From: an uncultured Pelagibacteraceae bacterium
GTDB taxonomy: Bacteria; Pseudomonadota; Alphaproteobacteria; Pelagibacterales; Pelagibacteraceae
Direction: 5' to 3'
NCBI GenBank assembly: GCA_902538255.1
Contig: CACBEJ010000003.1
Span: 1 to 64,000, forward strand
DNA: 64,000 nt
The notes under the pieces were generated by a model, which worked only from the letters and a program-made list of their open reading frames with translations, made no database searches and was not told the origin of the DNA. Made by a program: the position numbers and the translations under genes. Of this stretch, positions 47,751 through 56,502 are shown one piece after another (position 1 is the first letter of the stretch; each line of letters opens with the position of its first letter).

Positions 47751-48652
47751 AAATTGATTTAAAAGAAATGATTCCAGAATTTAATAACAATTTAAAGTTA
47801 GATTATGATCTAAAAAAAAAAAATTGGTTTAATATAGGAGGTAAAACTAAAGCTTTCTATAAGGCAAATGATTTAAAAGAATTAATTAAGTTTCTTAAAA
47901 AAATTCAACATAAAGAAAGAATATTTATATTAGGAGCTGGTTCCAATACACTTATTTCCGATAAAAGATTTGATGGAGTTGTAATAAAACTTACTCAAAA
48001 TTTTAATAATATTTCTTTACATTCTGAAGAAGTCATAGTCGCTGGTAGTGCTGTTACAGACAAATCTTTATCTGAGTTTGCAATGGAAAATAGTTTAGGT
48101 GGTTTTGAGTTTCTTTCTTGTATACCTGGAACAATAGGTGGTGGCATTAAAATGAATGCAGGTTGCTTTCAAAGGGAGTTCAAAGATATTCTTATTTCTA
48201 TTCAAGCAGTAAATAAATCAGGTCAAGTAATTACTATACCTGCAAAAGATATTAATTTTAAATATAGAGATAGTGGATTATCAGAAGATCTTATTTTTTT
48301 AAGTGCTTCATTTAAAGGTTTTAAGAAAGATAAGAGTACAATAGAGAATGAAATAAGAATACTTAAAGAAAAAAAAGATAAAGCCCAACCAACAAAAATT
48401 AGAACTAGTGGAAGTACATTTAAAAATCCAATAGATCAATCTGATAAAAAAGTTTGGCAATTAATTAAAGAGTCTGTGCCCTTAGAAAAATCATTTGGAG
48501 ATGCATCAATTTCTCAAAAACACTGTAATTTTTTTGTAAATAAAGGTAATGCTAAGTTTGAGGATATGAAAAAATTGATAAATTTTGTTTCTGAAAGTGT
48601 ATTTAAGAAAACAGGAATTAAACTAGAAACTGAAATAAAAATATTAGAATAA
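47747..48652 (+). CDS. murB: UDP-N-acetylenolpyruvoylglucosamine reductase MurB
   Basis: MurB, a flavoenzyme, reduces enolpyruvyl-UDP-GlcNAc to UDP-MurNAc. The 301-residue (type II-like) protein has NWFNIGGKTKAFY, LGAGSNTLI, CIPGTIGGGIKMNAGCF, YRDSGL and the active-site serine loop GSTFKNP. It is one base from ddl. Confidence 0.95.
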   Translation: MKIDLKEMIPEFNNNLKLDYDLKKKNWFNIGGKTKAFYKANDLKELIKFLKKIQHKERIFILGAGSNTLISDKRFDGVVIKLTQNFNNISLHSEEVIVAGSAVTDKSLSEFAMENSLGGFEFLSCIPGTIGGGIKMNAGCFQREFKDILISIQAVNKSGQVITIPAKDINFKYRDSGLSEDLIFLSASFKGFKKDKSTIENEIRILKEKKDKAQPTKIRTSGSTFKNPIDQSDKKVWQLIKESVPLEKSFGDASISQKHCNFFVNKGNAKFEDMKKLINFVSESVFKKTGIKLETEIKILE

Positions 48653-48653
48653 G

Positions 48654-49568
48654 TTGAAAAAAAAAATATTAATAATATCAGGTGGAATATCGAAAGAGAG
48701 GCTAATTAGCCTTGATACGGGGCAACAGGTTGCTAACGAGCTTAAAAAAAATGGTTACACAGTTAAAATCACTGAACCAGATAATAATTTAGAAAAAAAT
48801 ATTAAATTTTTTAAACCAAATATAATTTTTAATGCGTTGCATGGCCAATTTGGTGAGGATGGATATATACAAACTATTCTAGAGAGATTTGAAATTCCCT
48901 ATACACATTCAGGAGTAATTGAATCGTCTATTGCAATGGACAAAGAAATTTCAAAAAAAATATTTATTAAAAATAAAATCAATACACCAAAATTTTTTAC
49001 ATATTCTTACGATGTTAAAAAAGATGATTTAATAAAAAAAATAAAAAAAAAATTAAGATTTCCAGTAGTAGTTAAGCCTTTGAATGAGGGTTCTAGTGTT
49101 AACGTGTATATTTGTAATGTAAAAAATTTAATTAAAACTCTTAGTTCAATAAAGCAATATAAAAAAGTTATGATTGAAGAATTTATTGGCGGAAGAGAAA
49201 TACAAGTTGCAATAATGGGAAATAAAAAACTAGGAGCAATAGAGCTAAAACCAAAAAGAAAATTTTATGATTATAAAGCAAAATATAATTCCAGCGCTAA
49301 AACAGAACATATAATTCCAGTTGATTTACCTAAAGATAAAATGAATATGGTCATGAATATGGCATATAAAGCTCATAAAGAGATTGGTTGTCAGGGTGTC
49401 ACAAGATCTGATTTTAAATTTTATAATAATAAATTTTATCTTTTAGAAATAAATACTCAACCAGGGATGACAAAACTTTCTCTTGTACCTGAAATAGCTG
49501 CGTACAAAGGAATTAGTTTTATTAAATTAATTGAGTGGATTTTAAAAGATGCGTCTACGAAAAAGTAA
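48654..49568 (+). CDS. ddl: D-alanine--D-alanine ligase
   Basis: Ddl makes the D-Ala-D-Ala dipeptide used by MurF. The 304-residue ATP-grasp protein has ISGGISKERLISL, the HGQFGEDGYIQ loop, VVKPLNEGSSVNV and the metal-binding EINTQPGMTKLSLVPE. The start is a TTG at 48654 (no ATG in the family position), just after the murB stop. Its end overlaps ftsQ by 20 bases. Confidence 0.95.
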   Translation: MKKKILIISGGISKERLISLDTGQQVANELKKNGYTVKITEPDNNLEKNIKFFKPNIIFNALHGQFGEDGYIQTILERFEIPYTHSGVIESSIAMDKEISKKIFIKNKINTPKFFTYSYDVKKDDLIKKIKKKLRFPVVVKPLNEGSSVNVYICNVKNLIKTLSSIKQYKKVMIEEFIGGREIQVAIMGNKKLGAIELKPKRKFYDYKAKYNSSAKTEHIIPVDLPKDKMNMVMNMAYKAHKEIGCQGVTRSDFKFYNNKFYLLEINTQPGMTKLSLVPEIAAYKGISFIKLIEWILKDASTKK

Positions 49569-50220
49569 ACAAATATTAAATTATTTTATTTTATTATTCT
49601 TGTTTGGTTCCATAACCAACTTAACTTTTCAAAACAATCAATTTTTAAATTTAAAGAAAATAATTGTGTTAGGCTTAGATGAAAAGGAAAATGAAGATTT
49701 TAAAAAAAAAATATATAATTTAAAATTAAATAATATTTTTTTTATTAACGAAAATCAGATTAAAAATGTTTTTGAAACTAACTCTTTAATCGAGAGCTAC
49801 AAAATTACTAAAATATATCCCTCTACTTTAGAAATTAAAATTAATAAAACAAACTTACTTGCAAAAATAAATAAAAATGGAAAGATATTATTTGTAGGAT
49901 CAAACGGCAAACTTTCAGAAATTTTCTCTCACAATAAAAAATTACCATTTATTTTTGGAAAACCAAAAATACAAGAATTTTTAGATTTCAAAAAAGTTTT
50001 AGATGAGTCGAAATTTTCATATGATGAAGTAAAGAATTTTTATTTTTTTCCATCTAAAAGATGGGATATTGAATTAGAAAACAATATAATTTTAAAATTA
50101 CCGAGATATAATTCTAAAAATTCTCTTGATTATGTTTTTGATTTTCTAGCTCTAAAGAACTTTAGAAGTAACTTTACAATAGATGCAAGAGTTAATAACC
50201 AAATTATATCCTATGAGTAA
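49549..50220 (+). CDS. ftsQ: Cell division protein FtsQ
   Basis: A 223-residue bitopic protein with one N-terminal membrane helix (about residues 10-25), a POTRA-like region (LKKIIVLGLDEKENEDFKKKI) and a beta domain with ESYKITKIYPSTLEIKINKTN. FtsQ links the FtsBL complex to the division machinery. Position after ddl is standard. The last 8 bases overlap the start of the short ftsA-like gene. Confidence 0.88.
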   Translation: MRLRKSKQILNYFILLFLFGSITNLTFQNNQFLNLKKIIVLGLDEKENEDFKKKIYNLKLNNIFFINENQIKNVFETNSLIESYKITKIYPSTLEIKINKTNLLAKINKNGKILFVGSNGKLSEIFSHNKKLPFIFGKPKIQEFLDFKKVLDESKFSYDEVKNFYFFPSKRWDIELENNIILKLPRYNSKNSLDYVFDFLALKNFRSNFTIDARVNNQIISYE

Positions 50221-50917
50221 TGAATTTGATTTTGAAACGTATTTGAATATATCACCTAATAAAATTGGAATTTATTTATTAGATAAAAATAAATTAGTAA
50301 ATTTATATTTTAAAGAACAAAATTTTAAAAATAATAAAAATTTTATAGATATAAATTTTTTAAATGAATTTTTAGAAAATAATATTTTTAAAATTGAAAA
50401 ATTAATAGGAAGGTTCATTAAAAATATAACATTAATTCTTGATAGTGAAAATATTCTTACTCTTAACATTGGTTTAAAAAAAAAAAATTATGAAAAAATT
50501 ATAACTAAAAAATTTCTTGAAAATTCACTTACTGAATTAAAGGATTTAATTTACGAAAATTATCAAGATTATAAAATAATGCACATGCACATAATAAATT
50601 ATTTATTTGATCGCAGGTACGCCTCTGAATTTGAAGATGACGTGATTTGTAAAAATCTAGGTATAGAAATACAATTTATTTCAGTGCCAAATAAGTTAAT
50701 ATTGGAAATAGACAAAATTTTAGTAAATTTTCAAATTAAATCTAGGAATTATTTAAACCAAAATTATTTACACAGTTTATTTAAAGACCAAAAAATCTCT
50801 CTATCTGAGATGGCTTATAAGTCTCAAAAAGGTTACAATATAAATGAGGTATCAATAATTCCCAAAAACCTTAAAAAATTAGGTTTTTTTGAAAGATTTT
50901 TTCAATTATTTAGTTAA
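50213..50917 (+). CDS. ftsA: Very short FtsA-like protein lacking the actin-like nucleotide-binding half
   Basis: FtsA normally has about 420 residues and tethers FtsZ to the membrane. This gene is in the ftsA position but encodes only 234 residues from the ATG at 50213. The first ~180 residues can be matched by eye to FtsA domain 1A plus the SHS2-like 1C insertion (KIMHMHIINYLFD followed by GIEIQFISVPNKLI, compare the HVIPQEY/VHL region). The phosphate-binding DIGGGT segments and domains 2A/2B are absent, yet the end (KKLGFFERFFQLF) looks like the amphipathic membrane-binding helix of FtsA. No shifted remainder follows before lpxC. The identity is inferred and moderately certain. Confidence 0.5.
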   Translation: MSNEFDFETYLNISPNKIGIYLLDKNKLVNLYFKEQNFKNNKNFIDINFLNEFLENNIFKIEKLIGRFIKNITLILDSENILTLNIGLKKKNYEKIITKKFLENSLTELKDLIYENYQDYKIMHMHIINYLFDRRYASEFEDDVICKNLGIEIQFISVPNKLILEIDKILVNFQIKSRNYLNQNYLHSLFKDQKISLSEMAYKSQKGYNINEVSIIPKNLKKLGFFERFFQLFS

Positions 50918-50980
50918 TTTTGTTTTTTATCGTAACATTAGTTGTTTTTAATTTTGTTGTTATTAATTCTAAATTTATGT

Positions 50981-51901
50981 GTGTCTTATCTAACTCAAAA
51001 AACTATAAAAAATAAAGTTTCATTTAGTGGCATAGCTTTACATAGTGGATTAAATGTAAATGTTTGTTTAGTACCCGCGAGACCTAATACAGGAATTATT
51101 TTTAAAAGAGTTGATCTAAACAAAAATAATATAGTATATCCAAATTTTATGAACGTAACTAATACTTCGTTAAATACAACTATTGAAAATGAATTTGGTA
51201 TAAAAATATCAACTATTGAGCATTTGATGTGTGCTTTGTTTGGTATGGGTATTGATAATGTAATTGTTGAAATTGATAATGAGGAAGTACCTATTCTAGA
51301 TGGATCAGCAAAATTATTTATTGAAAAAATTATTTCAGCTGGAATTGAAGTAAGCAACGAACCTATAAAAATTATTAAAATTAATAAAGAGATTGAATAT
51401 TCTGAAGGAAAAAGATTTATCTCAATTAAACCTTCAACATTAAGTCTTGATATTGATTTTGAGTTAAATTTTAACAATCAAATAATTGGAAGGCAAAGAA
51501 ATAAAGTAAAAGTTTTTGAGGATGATCTAACCAACATATATAATTCTAGAACTTTTTGTTTGTTTGAGGATATAGAATTAATTAAAAAAAAAGGTCTTGC
51601 AAAAGGTGGAAGCTTAGAGAATGCTGTAGTTGTTAAAGGTAAGGAAATATTAAATCCTGAAGGATTAAGAAATGACAAAGAATTTGTAAATCACAAAATA
51701 CTTGATTGCATTGGTGATCTATATACATCTGGATATAGAATAGTGGCATCAATAAAATGTTCGCGTGGGGGGCACTATTTAACAAATCAATTACTAAGAA
51801 AAGTATTTCAAAATAAAGATAATTTTTCAATATTGGAAATTAAAGAAAAAAATCTGCCTCATACATTAATAAATAAAAGCCTATTAAGATCTATTGCTTA
51901 G
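50981..51901 (+). CDS. lpxC: UDP-3-O-acyl-GlcNAc deacetylase LpxC
   Basis: LpxC catalyses the committed step of lipid A synthesis, so the cell should make a lipid-A-type outer membrane. Zinc-binding motifs are EHLMCAL (first His), and NHKILDCIGD with the second His and Asp. The catalytic FSGIALHSG is near the N-terminus. The open frame extends to a TTG at 50942, which would add an odd hydrophobic stretch; the GTG at 50981 (MSYLTQKTIKN) gives the normal family start and 306 residues. It follows the ftsA position directly, where ftsZ would normally be. Confidence 0.93.
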   Translation: MSYLTQKTIKNKVSFSGIALHSGLNVNVCLVPARPNTGIIFKRVDLNKNNIVYPNFMNVTNTSLNTTIENEFGIKISTIEHLMCALFGMGIDNVIVEIDNEEVPILDGSAKLFIEKIISAGIEVSNEPIKIIKINKEIEYSEGKRFISIKPSTLSLDIDFELNFNNQIIGRQRNKVKVFEDDLTNIYNSRTFCLFEDIELIKKKGLAKGGSLENAVVVKGKEILNPEGLRNDKEFVNHKILDCIGDLYTSGYRIVASIKCSRGGHYLTNQLLRKVFQNKDNFSILEIKEKNLPHTLINKSLLRSIA

Positions 51902-51947
51902 TTGCAAAGATAACTTTAAAATTATTTTTTGATAAATAAAAATTAAT

Positions 51948-52802
51948 ATGAATTTTATTAAATATTTCTTTGTTGTACTTGCAATAATTTTATTAACTTC
52001 TTGTAGTAAAAATGTTGAAAAAGAGTCTATAATAAAAGAAAAAAATCTCGAATCCCAAGTATATGAAGCTTATGAAGAGGGTATGAAATCATTAAATAAA
52101 GGAGATGCAATATTTGCTGCTAAAAAATTCAACGAGGCTGAAATTTTATTTCCTCAGTCATCAATGGCGCCCAAATCAGCATTAATGGCAGCGTATTCTT
52201 ATTATTCACAGAATTATTACTTGGATGCTATAGCTGAATTAGAGAGATTTTTAAGAGTGTATCCTAGTCATAAAAATATAGATTACGCAAATTATTTATT
52301 GGCAGTGTCATTTTATGAACTTATTGTAGATGAAAAAAAAGATACAAAATCAATATCTAATGCAAAAAAATATTTTACAATTGTTAAAAAAAAATATCCA
52401 AATACAGAATATGCAATCGATGCTGATTTTAAGTTAGATCTTTTAAATGATATTATTGCCTCAAAAGAAATGTATGTAGCTAGATATTATTTTCAAAGAA
52501 AAAAATGGATACCTGCAATTAATAGATTTAGAACAGTTGTTGATAAATATGATACCACAATATATGTGGAAGAGGCCCTTCATAGGCTTGTTGAATGTTA
52601 TTATACGTTAGGGCTTACAAACGAAGCACAAAAATATGCGAATGTTTTAGGTTATAATTATCAATCATCGATTTGGTACGAAAAAAGTTATAGTGTTTTT
52701 AACAAAAGCTATAAAAAACAAAAAAATAAAATTAAAGAAAATAAATCCAATCAAAATACTATTTTAAATAAAATTAAATCTATAGTTGATTTAGATGGAT
52801 AA
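51948..52802 (+). CDS. bamD: Outer membrane assembly lipoprotein BamD
   Basis: BamD is the essential lipoprotein of the beta-barrel assembly machine. The 284-residue protein has a lipoprotein signal with lipobox LTSC (Cys about residue 20) and TPR-like helices (YEEGMKSLNKGDAIFAAKKFNEAEILFPQS, then SYYSQNYYLDAIAELERFLRVYP). It ends in a basic, Asn/Lys-rich tail. Its end overlaps ligA by 8 bases. In many Alphaproteobacteria recN lies between bamD and ligA; it is absent here. Confidence 0.93.
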   Translation: MNFIKYFFVVLAIILLTSCSKNVEKESIIKEKNLESQVYEAYEEGMKSLNKGDAIFAAKKFNEAEILFPQSSMAPKSALMAAYSYYSQNYYLDAIAELERFLRVYPSHKNIDYANYLLAVSFYELIVDEKKDTKSISNAKKYFTIVKKKYPNTEYAIDADFKLDLLNDIIASKEMYVARYYFQRKKWIPAINRFRTVVDKYDTTIYVEEALHRLVECYYTLGLTNEAQKYANVLGYNYQSSIWYEKSYSVFNKSYKKQKNKIKENKSNQNTILNKIKSIVDLDG

Positions 52803-54825
52803 AATAAAAATTAAAAAAATCTATGAAGAAAAAATAAATTTACTGTCAAAATATAACTTATTTTATTATGATAAAAGTAAACCAAAAGTTTCTGATCAAC
52901 AATACGATGGTTTAAAAAATGAGATTTTATTATTAGAAAAAAAATATAAATTTCTCAAATCAAAAAATTCTCCTGCAAAAGCTGTAGGTCATAAACCATC
53001 TAAAAATTTTGAAAAATTTCAACATAGGGCTTCTATGCTTTCTCTTTCAAACGCATTTTCTGAGGAAGATTTAAAAAATTTCGAAAAAAGAATTTTAAAT
53101 TTTTTATCTGAAAACAAAGAATTTAAAATTATTTATAGTGCCGAGCCCAAAATAGATGGAATCTCTGCTTCATTAACTTATAAAAATGGTATTTTTGAAA
53201 GAGGATTATCTAGAGGAGATGGTAAAGAAGGTGAGGATATAACTGCAAATTTATCGACAATAAAAGATATTCCAAAAAAAATTTTATACAAAGATTTTCC
53301 TAAAGATATTGATATTAGAGGCGAGGTATTTATTCAAAACAGTGATTTTGAGAGTTTAAAAGAAAAATTTGCAAATCCAAGAAATGCTGCCTCTGGTTCT
53401 TTGAGGCAAAAAAATTCTGAGGATACAAAAAAAATACCTTTAAAATTTATAGCATACACCTATGGTTTTGAGCAGGGTTTAAGACAAAAAAATCAATCAG
53501 ATTATTTGAAAAAATTAGATGAATGGGGTTTTAAAACTAATCCACTTAACAAAACAATATCAGGAGTAAAAAATTTAATTCAAAATTATAATGATATTGA
53601 GCAGCAAAGAGCTAATTTAGATTTTGATATAGATGGCATTGTTTACAAAATTAATAATTTTGAATTGCAAAAAAGATTAGGAAATGTTGCCAATGCCCCA
53701 AGATGGGCCATCGCTCATAAATTTTCCTCAGATAAAGCAATTTCTAAAATTTTAGATATTGATATTCAAATTGGAAGGACAGGTGCCTTAACCCCTGTTG
53801 CTAAAATAAAACCTATAAATATTGGAGGAGTATTAGTTTCTAATGCAACTTTACACAATGAGGACGAAATAAAAAGAAAAGATATTCGAATTGGTGACAT
53901 AGTAACTGTTGAAAGAGCAGGAGACGTAATCCCACATATTTTGTCAGTTGATTTAAAAAAAAGACCAAAAAAAAGTGCTAAATTTGTTTTTCCAAACAAA
54001 TGTCCTTCTTGTGGCTCAAAAACAGAAAAAGAATTTAATAAAATTACAAAAAAAATTGATGCTGTAAGAAGATGTCCAAGTGAGGGTTATTATTGTGATA
54101 AAATTTCTATTGAAAAATTAAAACACTTTGTTTCTAAGGATGCATTTAATATAGACGGTTTTGGGAAAAAAATAGTTGAAAATTTTTGGAAATTAAAATT
54201 GATAAAATATCCCCAAGATATTTTTAATTTAGATTTTTTGAAAATTGAAAATTTAGAAGGCTGGGGAAAACTTTCTGTTCAAAATTTAAAGTATTCAATT
54301 GAGCAAAAAAAAAATATTTCTTTAGAAAGATTTATATATTCTCTAGGTATAAGGCACATAGGTTTAGAAAATGCAAAATTATTGTCTAAACATTTTGTAT
54401 CATTTTCAAAATTTAAAAATTTATCTAAACAAACTGATTATCAAGATATGCTAAATATTGATGGAATTGGTGAAACGCAAGTCAGTTCAATTATGAGTTT
54501 TTTTTCAAATAAGGATAACAAAAAAGTTGTAAATGAATTGGAAAATGTTTTGTCAATTAAAGATGCTATTCAAAATTCATATGATGGTCTGTTAAATAAT
54601 ATGACTTTTTTAGTTACTGGTAAATTAAATGGAATTAGTAGAGCAGAAGTTAAATCTTTGATTGAGGAAAATTCTGGAAAAACAATTAGCAGTGTATCAA
54701 AAAAACTAAATTTTTTAATTATTGGTGAAAAACCAACAAAAAAAAAAGTAGATTATGCTAAACAATTAAAAATAAAAATAATTGACCAAACTGAATTTTT
54801 GAAAATGCTAAATAAAAGTAGATAA
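52795..54825 (+). CDS. ligA: NAD-dependent DNA ligase
   Basis: LigA seals nicks in replication and repair. The 676-residue protein has the adenylation lysine K119 in EPKIDG, the OB domain, a C4 zinc finger (CPSCGSK ... RRCPSEGYYC), helix-hairpin-helix repeats and a C-terminal BRCT domain (MTFLVTGKLNGISRAEVKSLIE). The end overlaps the convergent aminopeptidase gene by 18 bases. Confidence 0.97.
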   Translation: MDKIKIKKIYEEKINLLSKYNLFYYDKSKPKVSDQQYDGLKNEILLLEKKYKFLKSKNSPAKAVGHKPSKNFEKFQHRASMLSLSNAFSEEDLKNFEKRILNFLSENKEFKIIYSAEPKIDGISASLTYKNGIFERGLSRGDGKEGEDITANLSTIKDIPKKILYKDFPKDIDIRGEVFIQNSDFESLKEKFANPRNAASGSLRQKNSEDTKKIPLKFIAYTYGFEQGLRQKNQSDYLKKLDEWGFKTNPLNKTISGVKNLIQNYNDIEQQRANLDFDIDGIVYKINNFELQKRLGNVANAPRWAIAHKFSSDKAISKILDIDIQIGRTGALTPVAKIKPINIGGVLVSNATLHNEDEIKRKDIRIGDIVTVERAGDVIPHILSVDLKKRPKKSAKFVFPNKCPSCGSKTEKEFNKITKKIDAVRRCPSEGYYCDKISIEKLKHFVSKDAFNIDGFGKKIVENFWKLKLIKYPQDIFNLDFLKIENLEGWGKLSVQNLKYSIEQKKNISLERFIYSLGIRHIGLENAKLLSKHFVSFSKFKNLSKQTDYQDMLNIDGIGETQVSSIMSFFSNKDNKKVVNELENVLSIKDAIQNSYDGLLNNMTFLVTGKLNGISRAEVKSLIEENSGKTISSVSKKLNFLIIGEKPTKKKVDYAKQLKIKIIDQTEFLKMLNKSR

Positions 54826-56502
54826 CCACTTTCTCTCTTTTAGATTAAGATATTTTGATATCATTGAATAAACTTCTAAATGATATTTAAACAGATAGTT
54901 TTTCTCATCTATTGTTAATAAATCATAATTTATTAAATCTTTCTCTATAGGTGCCATTGTTAAATTTTGAAATGATAAATTTTTTTTTATTTTTTTGACG
55001 TAAACTAAATTTTCAATCCTAATTCCATATTCATTGGTTTTATAGTACCCAGGTTCATTACTTAAAATCATACCTTCTTTTATTTTTACTGTATTCATTT
55101 TTGTAATAGATTGAGGTCCTTCATGAACATTAAGAAAAAAACCAACACCATGTCCTGTACCATGTGCGTAATCTAGTTTACTTTTATTTAAAAATTTTCT
55201 GGCTCTTTTGTCAATTTTTTTACCTGTATCATCTTTATTAATATTAGTCATAGCAACAGCAATATGACCTTTTAATACTTTTGTGAAAATATTTTTGATA
55301 CTATGTTTCTGTTTAGAAAAACATATTGTTCTCGTTACATCAGTTGTCCCATACTTATATTGCCCACCAGAGTCACATAGTAAAATATCATTTCTACTAA
55401 TAGTTCTGCATTTTTCTTTTTTTGCACGGTAATGTACAATAGCACCATTTTCGCCCGAGCCTGCTATTGTATCAAAACTAGGATATAGAAAGTTTTTATT
55501 TAATCTTCTAAAATTTTCTAATTTCTTAGCTGCTTCTACTTCTGTAATTTTTTTTTTATTAATTTTTTTTATCCAAAATAAAAATTTTGTTAATGCTACT
55601 CCATCTAAAATATGTGCATTAATCATATTTTTAATTTCTATTTTATTTTTGATTGCTTTTAAAAGATAAATTGGATCTTCTCTTTTTATGATCTTAAATT
55701 TAATCTTAATTAAATTTTCATAAAATATTGAACAAGATTTATCATCCACGATAAAGTTTTTTCCCTTAAGATGTAGTATTTTACTTGGTAAATTTTTGAC
55801 ATCTAAAATTTCATCTTTCTTGATAATTTTATTTTTTAATATTTGCTTACATTTTTTAAGATTACTTATAAGTAGTATTTTTTTTGATTTACTTACTATC
55901 AATCTCGAGTTGGGAATAGGACTGTTAGGCCCATCTCCACCTCTTATATTTAAAGTCCATGCAACATTTTCTGGTGCACTAATAAAAATATAATCAGATT
56001 TATTTTTTTTTAAGTATTTAGTTATTTTGTTTAATTTAGAATTAACACTTTCACCAACAATATTTTTATCTAAAGAAAAAAATGGTATTAAAGTATGTTC
56101 TCTCTGTTTTTTTATTTCATCAATTAGATTTTTTTCAACAGATTTGATTTTATTATGTTTTAAAAAATAATTTTTAATTTGAGCATTGGTAAATAACTTT
56201 GGATCTATGCCAAGTGTAAGATTTTTAAATAAACTACAATTTATTAATTTTTCAAATCCATAAATTTTAAAATTTTTTCCACTCTCAATTTTACTTTGAA
56301 TTGTATATCTTCCATCGGTAAACAAATAATTTTTATTTTTAAGAATTACGGCTAAACCAGCAGATCCGCTAAAGTTTGAGATAACCTCTAATCGATTTAA
56401 TTTTGAATATTCTGTAAAATAGTCGTCATTTTTTGGAATTACATAGCCATCAATTTCATGTTTCTTAAATTTTCTTCTCAATTCTTTTATGTAATTTTTC
56501 AT
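54808..56502 (-). CDS. M24-family Xaa-Pro aminopeptidase
   Basis: A 564-residue metallopeptidase of the X-prolyl aminopeptidase type, removing N-terminal residues before proline. The C-terminal pita-bread domain has the metal ligands: DSGGQYKYGTTDVTR (two Asp), HGTGHGVG (His), NEPGYY (Glu) and GIRIENL (Glu). The N-terminal creatinase-like domains and the extra length resemble the eukaryotic-type (XPNPEP1-like) cytosolic enzymes found in Alphaproteobacteria. It overlaps uvrD by 4 bases. Confidence 0.9.
   Translation of the reverse strand: MKNYIKELRRKFKKHEIDGYVIPKNDDYFTEYSKLNRLEVISNFSGSAGLAVILKNKNYLFTDGRYTIQSKIESGKNFKIYGFEKLINCSLFKNLTLGIDPKLFTNAQIKNYFLKHNKIKSVEKNLIDEIKKQREHTLIPFFSLDKNIVGESVNSKLNKITKYLKKNKSDYIFISAPENVAWTLNIRGGDGPNSPIPNSRLIVSKSKKILLISNLKKCKQILKNKIIKKDEILDVKNLPSKILHLKGKNFIVDDKSCSIFYENLIKIKFKIIKREDPIYLLKAIKNKIEIKNMINAHILDGVALTKFLFWIKKINKKKITEVEAAKKLENFRRLNKNFLYPSFDTIAGSGENGAIVHYRAKKEKCRTISRNDILLCDSGGQYKYGTTDVTRTICFSKQKHSIKNIFTKVLKGHIAVAMTNINKDDTGKKIDKRARKFLNKSKLDYAHGTGHGVGFFLNVHEGPQSITKMNTVKIKEGMILSNEPGYYKTNEYGIRIENLVYVKKIKKNLSFQNLTMAPIEKDLINYDLLTIDEKNYLFKYHLEVYSMISKYLNLKERKWLSTFI

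Noticed and set aside
50942-50980. A hydrophobic N-terminal extension of LpxC as a signal or membrane anchor
   Set aside because: It needs a TTG start, LpxC is cytosolic, and the GTG at 50981 gives the normal N-terminus.
50918-50980. A frameshifted remainder of ftsA after the short gene
   Set aside because: The 63 bases before lpxC are far too short for the missing half and no FtsA-like residues are seen in any frame.
50995-51477. A 160-codon minus-strand frame inside lpxC
   Set aside because: It is antisense to conserved LpxC motifs and shows no recognisable domain.
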